Positions 7,973 to 16,080 of a stretch of DNA of 64,000 bases are shown in pieces; within the stretch, counting starts at the first letter, position 1, and the number at the start of each line of letters is the position of its first letter. This DNA is from GCA-002712965 sp913048525 (GTDB lineage Bacteria; Chloroflexota; Dehalococcoidia; Lucifugimonadales; UBA826): assembly GCA_913048525.1 (NCBI GenBank), contig CAJWWP010000003.1, forward strand, positions 8,889 to 72,888. The letters run 5' to 3'. The notes beneath the pieces were generated by a model. It saw only the letters and a list, made by a program, of their open reading frames with translations. It searched no databases and had not been told where the DNA came from. Position numbers and translations under genes: made by a program.

Positions 7973-10234
7973 CTATTGTCTTGGAACTATTGTCTCGAAC
8001 GAGTTGGGGAGATCATATGGACGAAGGTCCCAACCTCTTATGGTATCCGGGTTATATCCGATGAGAACCGGAACTTCCACGGTACCAATGGTCAGAGTCT
8101 TGTCAAAGTAGTCGTCCCACATTACCTCACGGGAGGCAAGGTTGTCAGCAGAGCCTTTCGCCTGCACTCTTGTTTCCTCACGGTTCGACCAGTACAAGTT
8201 GTCCTCAAGGCTTGGGTTCCATCCACCAGCCGGCAATGGCCAGAGACCACCACCTGCTGTGCCACCACCATCACCGAGACGACCCTGTTTGCTTGTTGGT
8301 CCCCAGCGAGTCATCCACGGTACGTGGAGCTCCCTGCCTAACATAGTCGGACGCCTGGATGAATACTGGGTGCTATCTATCCATGGCTCAAGTCCAAGGT
8401 GTTCCTTCCACTGCCCTACAACGGCCTCACAGACCTCCAAGGAGGTTCCGTTACCCTGCGAGCAGAAGAATTCAAATTCGAATCCGGGCTCCACTCCAGA
8501 TTCAGCCAGGTGTGCCCGGGCCGTGTCTGGATCAAAGGCATAGCTCCACCGGTCTTTATATTCAGGATGTAGCTGATGCAGTGACATACCTGGCTGCGCG
8601 CCACCATAAACAGCACCACCATACCCGCCTGTAACTGATGACGCGATGAGATCGCGTTCAATGGAGTAGGCCAGCGCCTTCCTGAAAGCCTTAGCGCTGT
8701 TCATTCTTGGGGTGTCATAAGAGAATCTGTCGGTATCTCTAAAGTCGAAACCAACCGAGTCATCCGTAAACTGAGCATCAAACCCATCGAAGGTAAAGTC
8801 GAAGTTAGCGACCGTACACCCTGCACCTGGCTCGTCTTGAATGCCAGAGGCTGCCCGGTCGATCCCCACGCATTCTAGGCGGGGGTCTCCAATCCAAGGG
8901 TACTTGTCCGTCGGGATGAATCCCGGCCTTATCATCGGCGTTCCTGACAAATCCTTGTCAGGAAGTTTCGAGCCGGGCGGATAGGCAAAGGACCAGTTGT
9001 TCCCGGCAAAATACATGAAGTTACCGTTGATCGTGTCCAATCCTTCGTGGAAGCTAAAGCCGGCTTTATCAAGTCTGCCAACGTCCTGAATTGAGGCAGC
9101 CGCTATATCAGCCGCTCCAGTTTGGAGCATAGCCGAGCGCTGCTGGGCCTCATTTGCCTGCAAGAAAATGATCTTGTCAAAAGCAGGACTCTGCTTCCAG
9201 TGATCCACTCGAGACTGTGCCTCGATTCTCTCTGCGGCCATCCATTCTTCTACAACGAAGGGACCAGATCCATGCGGTACCCCAAACGTGGTTCCAAGCT
9301 CATCATAGAGCGTCTTGGACTGCATCCAAACGGCGTCCTGACATATTGATGAAGCATCTTGAAGACCATCACCTATAAAGGCCCTGTTGGGGGCTTCGGC
9401 AATGTACTTAGAAGGAGATGTCCATTTTTTATAGTATTCATACGCTTGAGAAGAGTTTGAGTGTGCGGACTCAATGTTGTCAGCTCCAGCGTCATTAAAG
9501 GACCAGGCAAAGTCTTCGCCCGTCAGCTCACCAACATTTATCATGTCTCCATCTACGATCCTGTAGAAATCGATCCCCTCTCGTATATGGACCCGTATGG
9601 TGCCTTGTTCGTCCGGATCTGTCAGATCTGCCTGATCAAGTTCGGCAAGAGTTTTACCTTCCATGGTTAGCTCTCCGCCACCCTTCTTAGGCACAATCAT
9701 TTCCCAACCGGTTGCCACATATCCTGCGTGACAGGCCCGATCGGTATTCACGATCGCATTACCCTGGTCGTCAAAAGTCGGCTCCCAACCTAAAGCAGGT
9801 TCCTGGAACCCAAAAAACCCGTGGAACATAACGTCCGGCCAGGTTCCCTTTCCGTTGAGGAACTGGGGGCTACCCACGTTATCAAGTACAACCGTCACGG
9901 TCGCACTAACCTGTTCAACAGGCTCCACTGTGAGAGACCCAGAAGAAGCGGTGCTTCCTGAACCCCCCGATGCTGCTGAGGTGCCTTGCACCGCGGCCAG
10001 CGCTGGAGCGGCTGCTGCAGGCGCTGCAGGCGCAGATGGCGCCGACGGAGCAGACCCAGCCGACGCGGCGGCCGCAGTACCTCCCCCTGCCGCTGCTGGA
10101 GCGGCTGCGGCTGCGGCTGCAGGCGCAGATGGCGCCGCAGCTTCCTCTGAAGATCCGCAGGCACTAACGGCCATTGCAAAAATAGCAACCAGCGCAAGTA
10201 CCAAGATCCCATACTTTCCTTTTAATATCATCAA
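7973..10234 (-). CDS. ABC transporter substrate-binding lipoprotein, peptide type (SBP family 5)
   Basis: A 753-residue extracytoplasmic binding protein of the DppA/OppA class, long for the family. It has a lipoprotein signal with lipobox AVSAC, Cys at about residue 26, then a low-complexity linker rich in Ala, Pro, Ser and Gly to about residue 105, which probably tethers the binding domain. The mature domain includes DPDEQGTIRVHIREGIDFY, EDFAWSFND, HGSGPFVVEEWM and AFRKALAYSIERDLIASSV, all typical of family 5. ATG 10231 has AGGAGG 6 bases upstream; an in-frame TTG at 10234 is adjacent. It leads a three-gene leftward operon with the two permeases. The ligand may be peptides or other small organics. 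Confidence 0.92.
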   Translation of the reverse strand: MMILKGKYGILVLALVAIFAMAVSACGSSEEAAAPSAPAAAAAAAPAAAGGGTAAAASAGSAPSAPSAPAAPAAAAPALAAVQGTSAASGGSGSTASSGSLTVEPVEQVSATVTVVLDNVGSPQFLNGKGTWPDVMFHGFFGFQEPALGWEPTFDDQGNAIVNTDRACHAGYVATGWEMIVPKKGGGELTMEGKTLAELDQADLTDPDEQGTIRVHIREGIDFYRIVDGDMINVGELTGEDFAWSFNDAGADNIESAHSNSSQAYEYYKKWTSPSKYIAEAPNRAFIGDGLQDASSICQDAVWMQSKTLYDELGTTFGVPHGSGPFVVEEWMAAERIEAQSRVDHWKQSPAFDKIIFLQANEAQQRSAMLQTGAADIAAASIQDVGRLDKAGFSFHEGLDTINGNFMYFAGNNWSFAYPPGSKLPDKDLSGTPMIRPGFIPTDKYPWIGDPRLECVGIDRAASGIQDEPGAGCTVANFDFTFDGFDAQFTDDSVGFDFRDTDRFSYDTPRMNSAKAFRKALAYSIERDLIASSVTGGYGGAVYGGAQPGMSLHQLHPEYKDRWSYAFDPDTARAHLAESGVEPGFEFEFFCSQGNGTSLEVCEAVVGQWKEHLGLEPWIDSTQYSSRRPTMLGRELHVPWMTRWGPTSKQGRLGDGGGTAGGGLWPLPAGGWNPSLEDNLYWSNREETRVQAKGSADNLASREVMWDDYFDKTLTIGTVEVPVLIGYNPDTIRGWDLRPYDLPNSFETIVPRQ

Positions 10235-10268
10235 AATCCTCCTATATCCATAACCGAATATACAGATC

Positions 10269-10286
10269 TCAAACCTTCTGGTTTGA
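10269..10286 (-). promoter_or_regulatory. leader hairpin 2 of the ABC operon
   Basis: TCAAACC (10269-10275) and GGTTTGA (10280-10286) form a perfect 7-bp stem with a 4-base loop, 35 bases upstream of the binding-protein start and close to its AGGAGG site. It could be part of an RNA switch or an operator. Confidence 0.5.
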
Positions 10287-10297
10287 CCTTCTCAGGC

Positions 10298-10341
10298 TTG
10301 GTCGGGGCACCCTTTTTTTGAAACGTGCGCATCCCGACCAA
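10298..10341 (-). promoter_or_regulatory. leader hairpin 1 of the ABC operon
   Basis: TTGGTCGGG (10298-10306) pairs perfectly with CCCGACCAA (10333-10341), and inside it GCAC (10307-10310) pairs with GTGC (10325-10328), leaving a 4-base bulge on one side. It lies about 64 bases upstream of the binding-protein start. There is no T-run on either side, so it is not a standard terminator. Confidence 0.55.
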
Positions 10342-10656
10342 CTCTTTACGGTCTCTAATATGGTCTATGGTAGAACGTAATTTCCCTATGTCAACGTCTT
10401 ATCCGAGTAAGAATAGATAAATTAAGCTGAATAATAGAACAGTGGTGGTCCGCATCCATTCTGAAGGCAGGAATCACTCCCTTTTTTCTTATTCCGAGAG
10501 ACATCAACCGCTTCGCCAAAGTATTCATGCCAGTTCTCTTAAATATCGCCTAAAGTTTACTGTCGCAACACCTGTCACTTTTCAGCTATGATGTGACGGA
10601 GTAGCAGCAACTTTTTAAGGCAATTCATCAGACCGGTAGAGGGAAGGATCAGGAAC

Positions 10657-11802
10657 ATGAAACTCGCATTGCAATATGAAATGCAGAGACCCACACTCGA
10701 CGATCACCTCGTCATTAAAGAAACAATGGAACAGTGTGTGCTCGCAGACCAGGCTGGTTTCGATTACGTGTGGTTCGTCGAGCACCACTTCCTTACAGGT
10801 TTCTCCGCATCACCTTGCCCCGACGTTTTTTATGGAGCCCTCAGTCAAAGAACAAAGAACATTCGCCTTGGGCTTGGTGTAGTCATCCTTCCTTACCACC
10901 ATCCCGTACGGGTCGCGGAACGTGTAGCAATGTTGGATCATCTTTCGGATGGGCGTGTCGATTTTGGCACAGGTCGATCGGCTCCCTACGAACTAACAGG
11001 AATGGGCCTCGATCCGAGGGATAGCAGGGAAATGTGGGAAGAGTCTCTCTCCATGGTGCCTGAGATATGGAATTCAGACTGGTATTCTCATGAAGGAAAA
11101 TATTGGCAAGTCCCAGAACGACAAGTTCTCCCAAAACCCTTCCAGGAGGATCATCCGCCGATATGGGTCGCCGCGCTTCAACCAGCCACTTATGAAATTG
11201 CTGCATCTAAAGGCATAGGAATTCTATCCTTTGGTTCTAGTGCTCCAGACTCACTCGCTCCCTACGTAAAAAAATATAAAGAGGATATTAAGAAGGCTTC
11301 TCCCGTTGGAAAACAGGTTAACAACCAGTGGGCAAGCTCTACCCTAGGGGTCTGTCTGAAGGATGGGAAGAAAGCTAGGGATATGGGTGCCGAATCATTG
11401 AAAAATTTCTTTGGTCCGGATCGTCCATACGTCCAAGGTCAAAAAGATATATACGCCCAGTTGCTTGAGAAATGGGGAGGAGTTCCCGACCATCTGAAAC
11501 AGAACTTTTCAAGGTACGTTGAAGGAGACGAAGAACCCGAGTTGAATAGCGCCCTAGATTTCTCTGGAGGCGAGGCTATCGCACATAAAGTTTGGGAGGA
11601 TCTAGATTCTGACACACTTTGTGAAAGAGGCGTTGTGATAGCAGGAGACCCGGACGACTGCATACGAGCCCTGAAGAAACATGAAGAAACTGGCATCGAT
11701 CAGATGATGGTTATGATGCAGACTGAAACCGTTCCTCATGCCGAAGTCATGGAATCTATTGAACTCTGGGGAAAATACATCATTCCAGAATTCAATAAAT
11801 AA
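10657..11802 (+). CDS. LLM-class flavin-dependent oxidoreductase
   Basis: A 381-residue luciferase-like monooxygenase (FMN- or F420-dependent TIM barrel). Family marks are FDYVWFVEHHFL near residue 36, RLGLGVVILPYHHPVRVAERVAMLDHLSDGRVDFGTGRS near residues 70-108, and PPIWVAALQPATYEIAASKG near residue 165. The EHH motif and the YHHP-RVAER block are typical of the FMNH2-using group that inserts oxygen into organic substrates. The ATG at 10657 has GGATCAGGAA upstream. It stands alone, divergent from the ABC operon and convergent with the duplicated-domain gene. It is one of four paralogs in the window. Confidence 0.9.
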   Translation: MKLALQYEMQRPTLDDHLVIKETMEQCVLADQAGFDYVWFVEHHFLTGFSASPCPDVFYGALSQRTKNIRLGLGVVILPYHHPVRVAERVAMLDHLSDGRVDFGTGRSAPYELTGMGLDPRDSREMWEESLSMVPEIWNSDWYSHEGKYWQVPERQVLPKPFQEDHPPIWVAALQPATYEIAASKGIGILSFGSSAPDSLAPYVKKYKEDIKKASPVGKQVNNQWASSTLGVCLKDGKKARDMGAESLKNFFGPDRPYVQGQKDIYAQLLEKWGGVPDHLKQNFSRYVEGDEEPELNSALDFSGGEAIAHKVWEDLDSDTLCERGVVIAGDPDDCIRALKKHEETGIDQMMVMMQTETVPHAEVMESIELWGKYIIPEFNK

Positions 11803-11837
11803 TTTAAATAACCGCCATTACCAGGCCACCAATGAAA

Positions 11838-12635
11838 CTACGACGCGGCGGCCTCTTTGTCCATATTTAGTGCTGTCTGTGACACTGTCTCCATACTTTC
11901 AAGCAAAATAGTGGGGTTTAGCCGACTGGCATGATCTGCATATCCGGCCTTTTCAAGCATGGGTCCCAATTTTCCGCCATTTAGTAGATCAAGAGCCCAT
12001 TTAAGAGAATCTGGAGAAGCTGTTTGGTCAAGGTACATCCGTTGATTTTTTGCGCGTGGTCCATAGTGATAATGAGGTGCTCTCTTAAAGCAATCAAATG
12101 TGAGCAACTCAATTTCTTCACCGTTCACATCACCGAGAACGTGAATCGCCACTCCTTCGTCATTAGAGAGGTACCTATACTCAAGACCAAATCGTACGGG
12201 CCCTGCCTCGACAATAACATCCCCTCGGTCATGCATAACCGTTCTTCTTCCTGACACCGATAGGTGCTTTGCGGTTTCCGACACCTGGTCAATAACACCG
12301 GACATATCCGTATTTTGGACATATTCAGATAGTTCCTGGTATCCAGCCCTTTCGATCATTTCAGGGAGACGACTATAGAATTTATTCAGAACCCAATCCA
12401 GCGAGTCACCCTCCGTCGTAGAGTCCAGCATCAAGCGCTTATTTTGTTTTTCAGGACCGTAATGATAATGGGGCTCATGATCGAAACAATCAAACCTCAG
12501 TAACTCGACTTCTTCGCCGTCTACCTCACCGAAAACATTAATGCACACACCCTGATCGGAAAGTAAATCCCTATACTCCAAACCAAACTTCACTTTGCCG
12601 GTGCCTATGATATTTACGTCAACCTCACTGTTCAT
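11838..12635 (-). CDS. protein of unknown function with two tandem copies of one domain
   Basis: A 265-residue protein built from two copies of a domain of about 115 residues. Copy 1 begins VKFGLEYRDLLSDQGVCINV (about residue 15) and copy 2 VRFGLEYRYLSNDEGVAIHV (about residue 147). Both share GE-(E)-(I/V)-ELL-x-FDCF, then PHYHYGP, then a Leu-Asp and a D-S-L-x-W segment and an ERAGY/EKAGY helix. I do not recall a characterised function. The His/Tyr cluster HYHYGP in both copies suggests a metal or ligand site. There is no signal peptide. The ATG at 12635 has a strong GGAGG site. A small gene lies 24 bases upstream on the same strand, so they likely form an operon. Confidence 0.75.
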   Translation of the reverse strand: MNSEVDVNIIGTGKVKFGLEYRDLLSDQGVCINVFGEVDGEEVELLRFDCFDHEPHYHYGPEKQNKRLMLDSTTEGDSLDWVLNKFYSRLPEMIERAGYQELSEYVQNTDMSGVIDQVSETAKHLSVSGRRTVMHDRGDVIVEAGPVRFGLEYRYLSNDEGVAIHVLGDVNGEEIELLTFDCFKRAPHYHYGPRAKNQRMYLDQTASPDSLKWALDLLNGGKLGPMLEKAGYADHASRLNPTILLESMETVSQTALNMDKEAAAS

Positions 12636-12659
12636 ATCAAACCTCCATATCTGTTAATG

Positions 12660-12851
12660 CTACTTTCTCGGTTTATCCTTTTTATTCTCGTTTCCTCGAC
12701 TATTCGCCATTCTCCCAATAAATTCGAATGCATCCACTGACAAACTATCAGATGGCTCATCTACATATTGAGTTTCATCTTTGACTATTTCATGACTTTT
12801 ATCATCTGGCTGGGCCTGATCAGCATTGTTTTCCATGTTTTCTGTGGGCAT
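12660..12851 (-). CDS. small acidic hydrophilic protein, unknown
   Basis: A 63-residue protein with no recognisable domain. It is rich in Asp, Glu, Asn and Lys, with an acidic N-terminal two thirds and a basic tail (NKKDKPRK), and looks largely disordered apart from a short segment SVDAFEFIGRMANSR. The ATG at 12851 has GAAGG 6 bases upstream. It precedes the duplicated-domain gene by 24 bases and may be its partner or a leader gene. Confidence 0.5.
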   Translation of the reverse strand: MPTENMENNADQAQPDDKSHEIVKDETQYVDEPSDSLSVDAFEFIGRMANSRGNENKKDKPRK

Positions 12852-13298
12852 TAGAGACCTTCATTATCTATGAACTTCTTATAAACTACTTTGGGCGTTA
12901 CTTTAACCTATTTGTTCTAGGAGACAACCCTCACAGTCACGCTTTGCTAATCTCGCGGAATGGAAAACGACAGACAATCAATATATTGCAGGTTTTGCTT
13001 CATCGAGGTTCAGAAATCATTTTCCTAATACGGATGATCTGCCAAAACAATAGAGAAGCAAACAAATAAGGTTCGAATCTCCCCTAACAAGTTTTGTCTA
13101 GGAACTGAAGTTCAATTCCTTACTGCTAATTAATGTTTCTATATGCCGAATCATGCCTAGAAATACTACTTTGAAGGAATATTAATACCGGCTCCACCAC
13201 CCAATATCAGACCGTGTCGACAAAACCTACTTAAAGGCCTTTTCGTTATCTCATTACTCGATCTATTTACTAAACAACGCTCAGGCACTGTTTAGCTT
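12852..13298. other. intergenic stretch, no gene seen
   Basis: I see no open frame with a ribosome site and no recognisable RNA in this AT-leaning stretch. The only structure is CTAAACA (13271-13277) pairing with TGTTTAG (13290-13296), a 7-bp hairpin directly beyond the 3' end of the tRNA-Sec fragment, possibly the end of the tRNA transcript. Confidence 0.5.
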
Positions 13299-13364
13299 TG
13301 GCAGGAGCACGAGGGAGTCGAACCCACCACACCAGTTGCGGGACTGCTGCCAACGGATTTGAAG
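13299..13364 (-). pseudogene. tRNA-Sec (UCA anticodon) 3' half, 5' half missing
   Basis: Read on the minus strand, the sequence has the selenocysteine-tRNA anticodon loop CTTCAAA (13364-13358, anticodon TCA) followed by TCCG. A long variable arm follows, CAGCAGT and ACTGGTG around the loop CCCGCA with one mismatch, then a T-arm with TTCGACT. The 8-base acceptor 3' strand GTGCTCCT (13310-13303), discriminator G and encoded CCA (13301-13299) complete it. A matching 5' acceptor (AGGAGCAC), D-arm and 5' anticodon stem are absent: only 30 bases of unrelated sequence separate the loop from tRNA-Thr. The break falls exactly at the anticodon loop. Confidence 0.7.
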
Positions 13365-13394
13365 ATTGTTTGACTAGGAAGCATTAACTTAAAA

Positions 13395-13469
13395 TGGAGC
13401 CGACGGTCGGGTTCGAACCGACGACCTGCTGTTTACAAAACAGCTGCTCTACCACTGAGCTACATCGGC
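13395..13469 (-). tRNA. tRNA-Thr (UGU)
   Basis: The minus strand folds as a full cloverleaf. Acceptor GCCGATG pairs with CGTCGGC (one G-T), the D-arm is GCTC/GAGC, the anticodon stem is GCTGT/ACAGC with loop TTTGTAA (anticodon TGT), and the T-arm is GTCGG/CCGAC with TTCGAAC. Discriminator T is followed by an encoded CCA (13397-13395). It reads ACA codons for threonine. Confidence 0.95.
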
Positions 13470-13535
13470 GCCGCCAAGAATTATATCAATGTGTAATACA
13501 TCTAGGATCATTTTGATTTACTTCAACCTTGTTGG

Positions 13536-14696
13536 TTACTCCCTGAATTGCGGTAAAACCTCTTTTCCAAACCATTCTAAATCTTTTCGTATAACACTTG
13601 GAGGGATGCCAAGGCCGCCTAACCCGACTGATATCCTTTCGATTTTTGGAAATCTCTCAATAATTCCAGCGATGTCCTGTTTTATCTTGTCAGGTGGACC
13701 ACAGATCCATGTTCCGTCAGCAACGGCATCTTGCAGGGTAGGTAATCCAACAAGCAAAGCTTTAGCGGGATCGGCCGTAGCCTCTATTTGCTCCTTCGAC
13801 AAGTTTTTTACCATTCCTAAAGGTGCTAGCACTTTCAATTGCTCTTCGAAATAGGGCGTTGCTTGCTCAATAGCTTTTCTCTCCGAGTCGGCCATATGTA
13901 TCTGGACACCCAGAGCCAGTCCCTCACCTATAGCTGCTTCCTGACCGGCATTTACTAAAGTTTCTCTCCACCGTTGTGCGGTCTTCTCGGCTGAACCGCC
14001 TGGTGCAGTTCCACCTGCTATCACTCCTTTTATTCCGTGGCTGACCATGAACTCCATCCCTCTCTGACTGCCACTTGCGATTGGCTGCCAGAACTCCACC
14101 GGTCTGGTGAGAGGACGAGGAACAAGAGTAATCTCCCTCAATTCCTTGCCTCTATGTAATCCCTCCGCAGGTATCTCATAATGGGTACCATGATGGGAAA
14201 AAGAATCTTCTGTCCACGCCTTTATAATGATTTCCACTTGCTCCTCAAACAAGTCCCTATTTGCATGGTCATCTTCGAGAGGGGATCCCAAGGTTTCGAC
14301 TTCTCTCAAAATATATCCCCTGCCTACCCCAAATCGCACTCTGCCACCTGTCATTACATCAGCTGACGCAAAATCCTCGGCAAGCCTAAGGGGATGCCAT
14401 GCAGGAACCGTGTTAAAAAAACCGCCGAAATTCAAACTCTTTGTGTTTTCAGCGAGATAGACACACGTCATTGGAATATTAGGTATTCCTCCAAACCCTT
14501 CTGCCTGAAAGTGATGTTCAGACATCCAGAGAGTGTCAAAACCAAGAGGATCCATAATCTCTGCCATCGCCTTTGCTTCTGAGAAGGCTGAGGAGAGGGT
14601 TTCATTCGACAGATCTCTCTGATCAACAGGAGTCGCGGAAAACCCAGCATCCGGCATCTCAATATGACCGCCATAAAAATAATCAAATTTGACCAA
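13536..14696 (-). CDS. LLM-class flavin-dependent oxidoreductase
   Basis: A 386-residue luciferase-like flavin monooxygenase. It carries FDTLWMSEHHFQAEGFGG near residue 53, HPLRLAEDFASADVMTGG then RVRFGVGRGYI near residues 100-128, and RPVEFWQPIASGSQRGMEFM in the substrate-side region. The start is TTG 14696 with GGAGG 6 bases upstream. It lies 60 bases downstream of a CaiB-type CoA transferase on the same strand, suggesting that oxygenation and CoA transfer act in one pathway. It is divergent in sequence from the paralogs at 10.7, 30.3 and 36.3 kb; the substrate is unknown. Confidence 0.9.
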   Translation of the reverse strand: MVKFDYFYGGHIEMPDAGFSATPVDQRDLSNETLSSAFSEAKAMAEIMDPLGFDTLWMSEHHFQAEGFGGIPNIPMTCVYLAENTKSLNFGGFFNTVPAWHPLRLAEDFASADVMTGGRVRFGVGRGYILREVETLGSPLEDDHANRDLFEEQVEIIIKAWTEDSFSHHGTHYEIPAEGLHRGKELREITLVPRPLTRPVEFWQPIASGSQRGMEFMVSHGIKGVIAGGTAPGGSAEKTAQRWRETLVNAGQEAAIGEGLALGVQIHMADSERKAIEQATPYFEEQLKVLAPLGMVKNLSKEQIEATADPAKALLVGLPTLQDAVADGTWICGPPDKIKQDIAGIIERFPKIERISVGLGGLGIPPSVIRKDLEWFGKEVLPQFRE

Positions 14697-14756
14697 TGTC
14701 GCCTCCGTTCAAGACAAGTCCTAGGACAGAAATTTAAACAAAACTTGGGAATTATC

Positions 14757-15968
14757 CTAGATCGCTCCAATCTCTTTCAAGTTCGCTATGCTGTCAGGGT
14801 CGTATCCTAATTCTCCTAGAATTTGTTCATTATGCTCCCCCAATTTTGGAGCAAACCCTGGTTTACTTGGTGTTTCTGACATTTTCCATGGTGTCCCATG
14901 TATCTTTACCTCTTCACCCAACTCGGGGTGCGTTACCGTTTTCACATATCCACTGTCAACAATATTCGGATCCTGAGAAGCCTCCAACATGGTGTTGACA
15001 GGAGCCGCGACTATGTCCGCAGACCGAAGGATATTTATCCAATTATCCCGAGTATTCGTTGCAAAAAGTTCCGCAAGCTTGTCTAGTATTGAATTCTTTT
15101 TTTCCTCCGACTCAAAGGCCATTCCCAGATCGGTCAGGTCTGCCTCCTCCATTGCCTCTAGAAATCCCAAACTTTCCAAGGCGGGCAACCAGTGCCTTGC
15201 ATCCAATTGCATAGCCAGAGGTCTTCCATCAGCATCGTTAAAACAAGCTGCTATCCCAGCTCTATCTCTCGTCCCATTTATGCGAGCACCGGTGATTGGT
15301 GGTTTGTTTTTCCACATGGTAGTTGCCATTGTCCAACCCATAAGGCGAAAAGCACTACCAACTAGAGAGGTCTCAATCTTTTGTCCAACGCCTGTTTCCC
15401 TTGCATGGATCAAAGCGGCGAGCACGCCGCCAAATGTAAGTATTCCGCAGGTTTCATCTGCTACTGAGGCGACACCTGTTCGCATTGGCTGTCCTGGTAT
15501 TGAGAACGCTTCTGTAACTCCGCCTATTGCCTGTCCAACCGCGTCCGTTCCGGGAAGAGCCGCATCAGGTCCATCCGGTCCATAGCCAGACACAGATGCA
15601 TACACAAGTGCCGGATTGATTTTTTTTAGTTCCTCATACCCAAAACCGTATCGTTCCGCAGCCCCAGGCCTAAAGTTTTGACCGAATATATCAGCCCTTT
15701 GGACCAGTTGATGGAGTATCTTCTTGGCTTCATCAGTCCGTAGGTTCAGGGTTAGGCTTTTTACTCCTCTGTTGTTAGTCTCAAAAAAAGAACTCACTTC
15801 ACCCTTCAGTTCTCCAGCTCTACGTGAATTATCTCCTCCGTTGGGAACCTCTATCTTTATTACTTCTGCACCTAGATCTGCCATCAACGAATAGGGTACC
15901 GTTCCTGCTTGCGCAGTCGAGCAGGCCACAACTTTCACGCCGGTTAGCGCGCCTTGCAATTTAGCCAT
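14757..15968 (-). CDS. CaiB/BaiF (family III) CoA transferase
   Basis: A 403-residue family III CoA transferase, which moves CoA between carboxylic acids. Near residue 10 is VKVVACSTAQAGTVPYSLMADLGAEVIKIE; near residue 75 is NNRGVKSLTLNLRTDE; the active-site region reads LPGTDAVGQAIGG, in which the Asp matches the catalytic Asp of formyl-CoA transferase. The C-terminus LGEHNEQILGELGYD is typical. This is the only one of the five CaiB domains in the window with the normal catalytic Asp. AGGAGG precedes the ATG. It heads a two-gene unit with the flavin monooxygenase at 13.5-14.7 kb. Confidence 0.92.
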   Translation of the reverse strand: MAKLQGALTGVKVVACSTAQAGTVPYSLMADLGAEVIKIEVPNGGDNSRRAGELKGEVSSFFETNNRGVKSLTLNLRTDEAKKILHQLVQRADIFGQNFRPGAAERYGFGYEELKKINPALVYASVSGYGPDGPDAALPGTDAVGQAIGGVTEAFSIPGQPMRTGVASVADETCGILTFGGVLAALIHARETGVGQKIETSLVGSAFRLMGWTMATTMWKNKPPITGARINGTRDRAGIAACFNDADGRPLAMQLDARHWLPALESLGFLEAMEEADLTDLGMAFESEEKKNSILDKLAELFATNTRDNWINILRSADIVAAPVNTMLEASQDPNIVDSGYVKTVTHPELGEEVKIHGTPWKMSETPSKPGFAPKLGEHNEQILGELGYDPDSIANLKEIGAI

Positions 15969-16080
15969 TTCTCAGCCTCCTGAATGGTTTAGTCTTTTTT
16001 TCTCTGCCCCGTCGTCTTTTCGCGTTCAATGCTATCTGACATACCGGTGTATTTTCCCTTCAGTCGTTATTAGCGCATTA

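Larger units (their letters stand above)
10235..10656. other. divergent intergenic region with structured leader for the ABC operon
   Basis: This 422-base stretch separates the leftward ABC operon from the rightward monooxygenase. The half next to the ABC operon holds two hairpins, listed separately. On the other side GTCAC...GTGAC repeats at about 10575-10598 flank a TATGAT that could be a -10 element for the monooxygenase gene; this is weak. No open reading frame with a ribosome site was seen. Confidence 0.5.

Noticed and set aside
9855..10253. Ala/Gly-rich plus-strand frame opposite the lipoprotein linker
   Set aside because: Low-complexity shadow of the Ala/Pro-rich linker of the binding protein.
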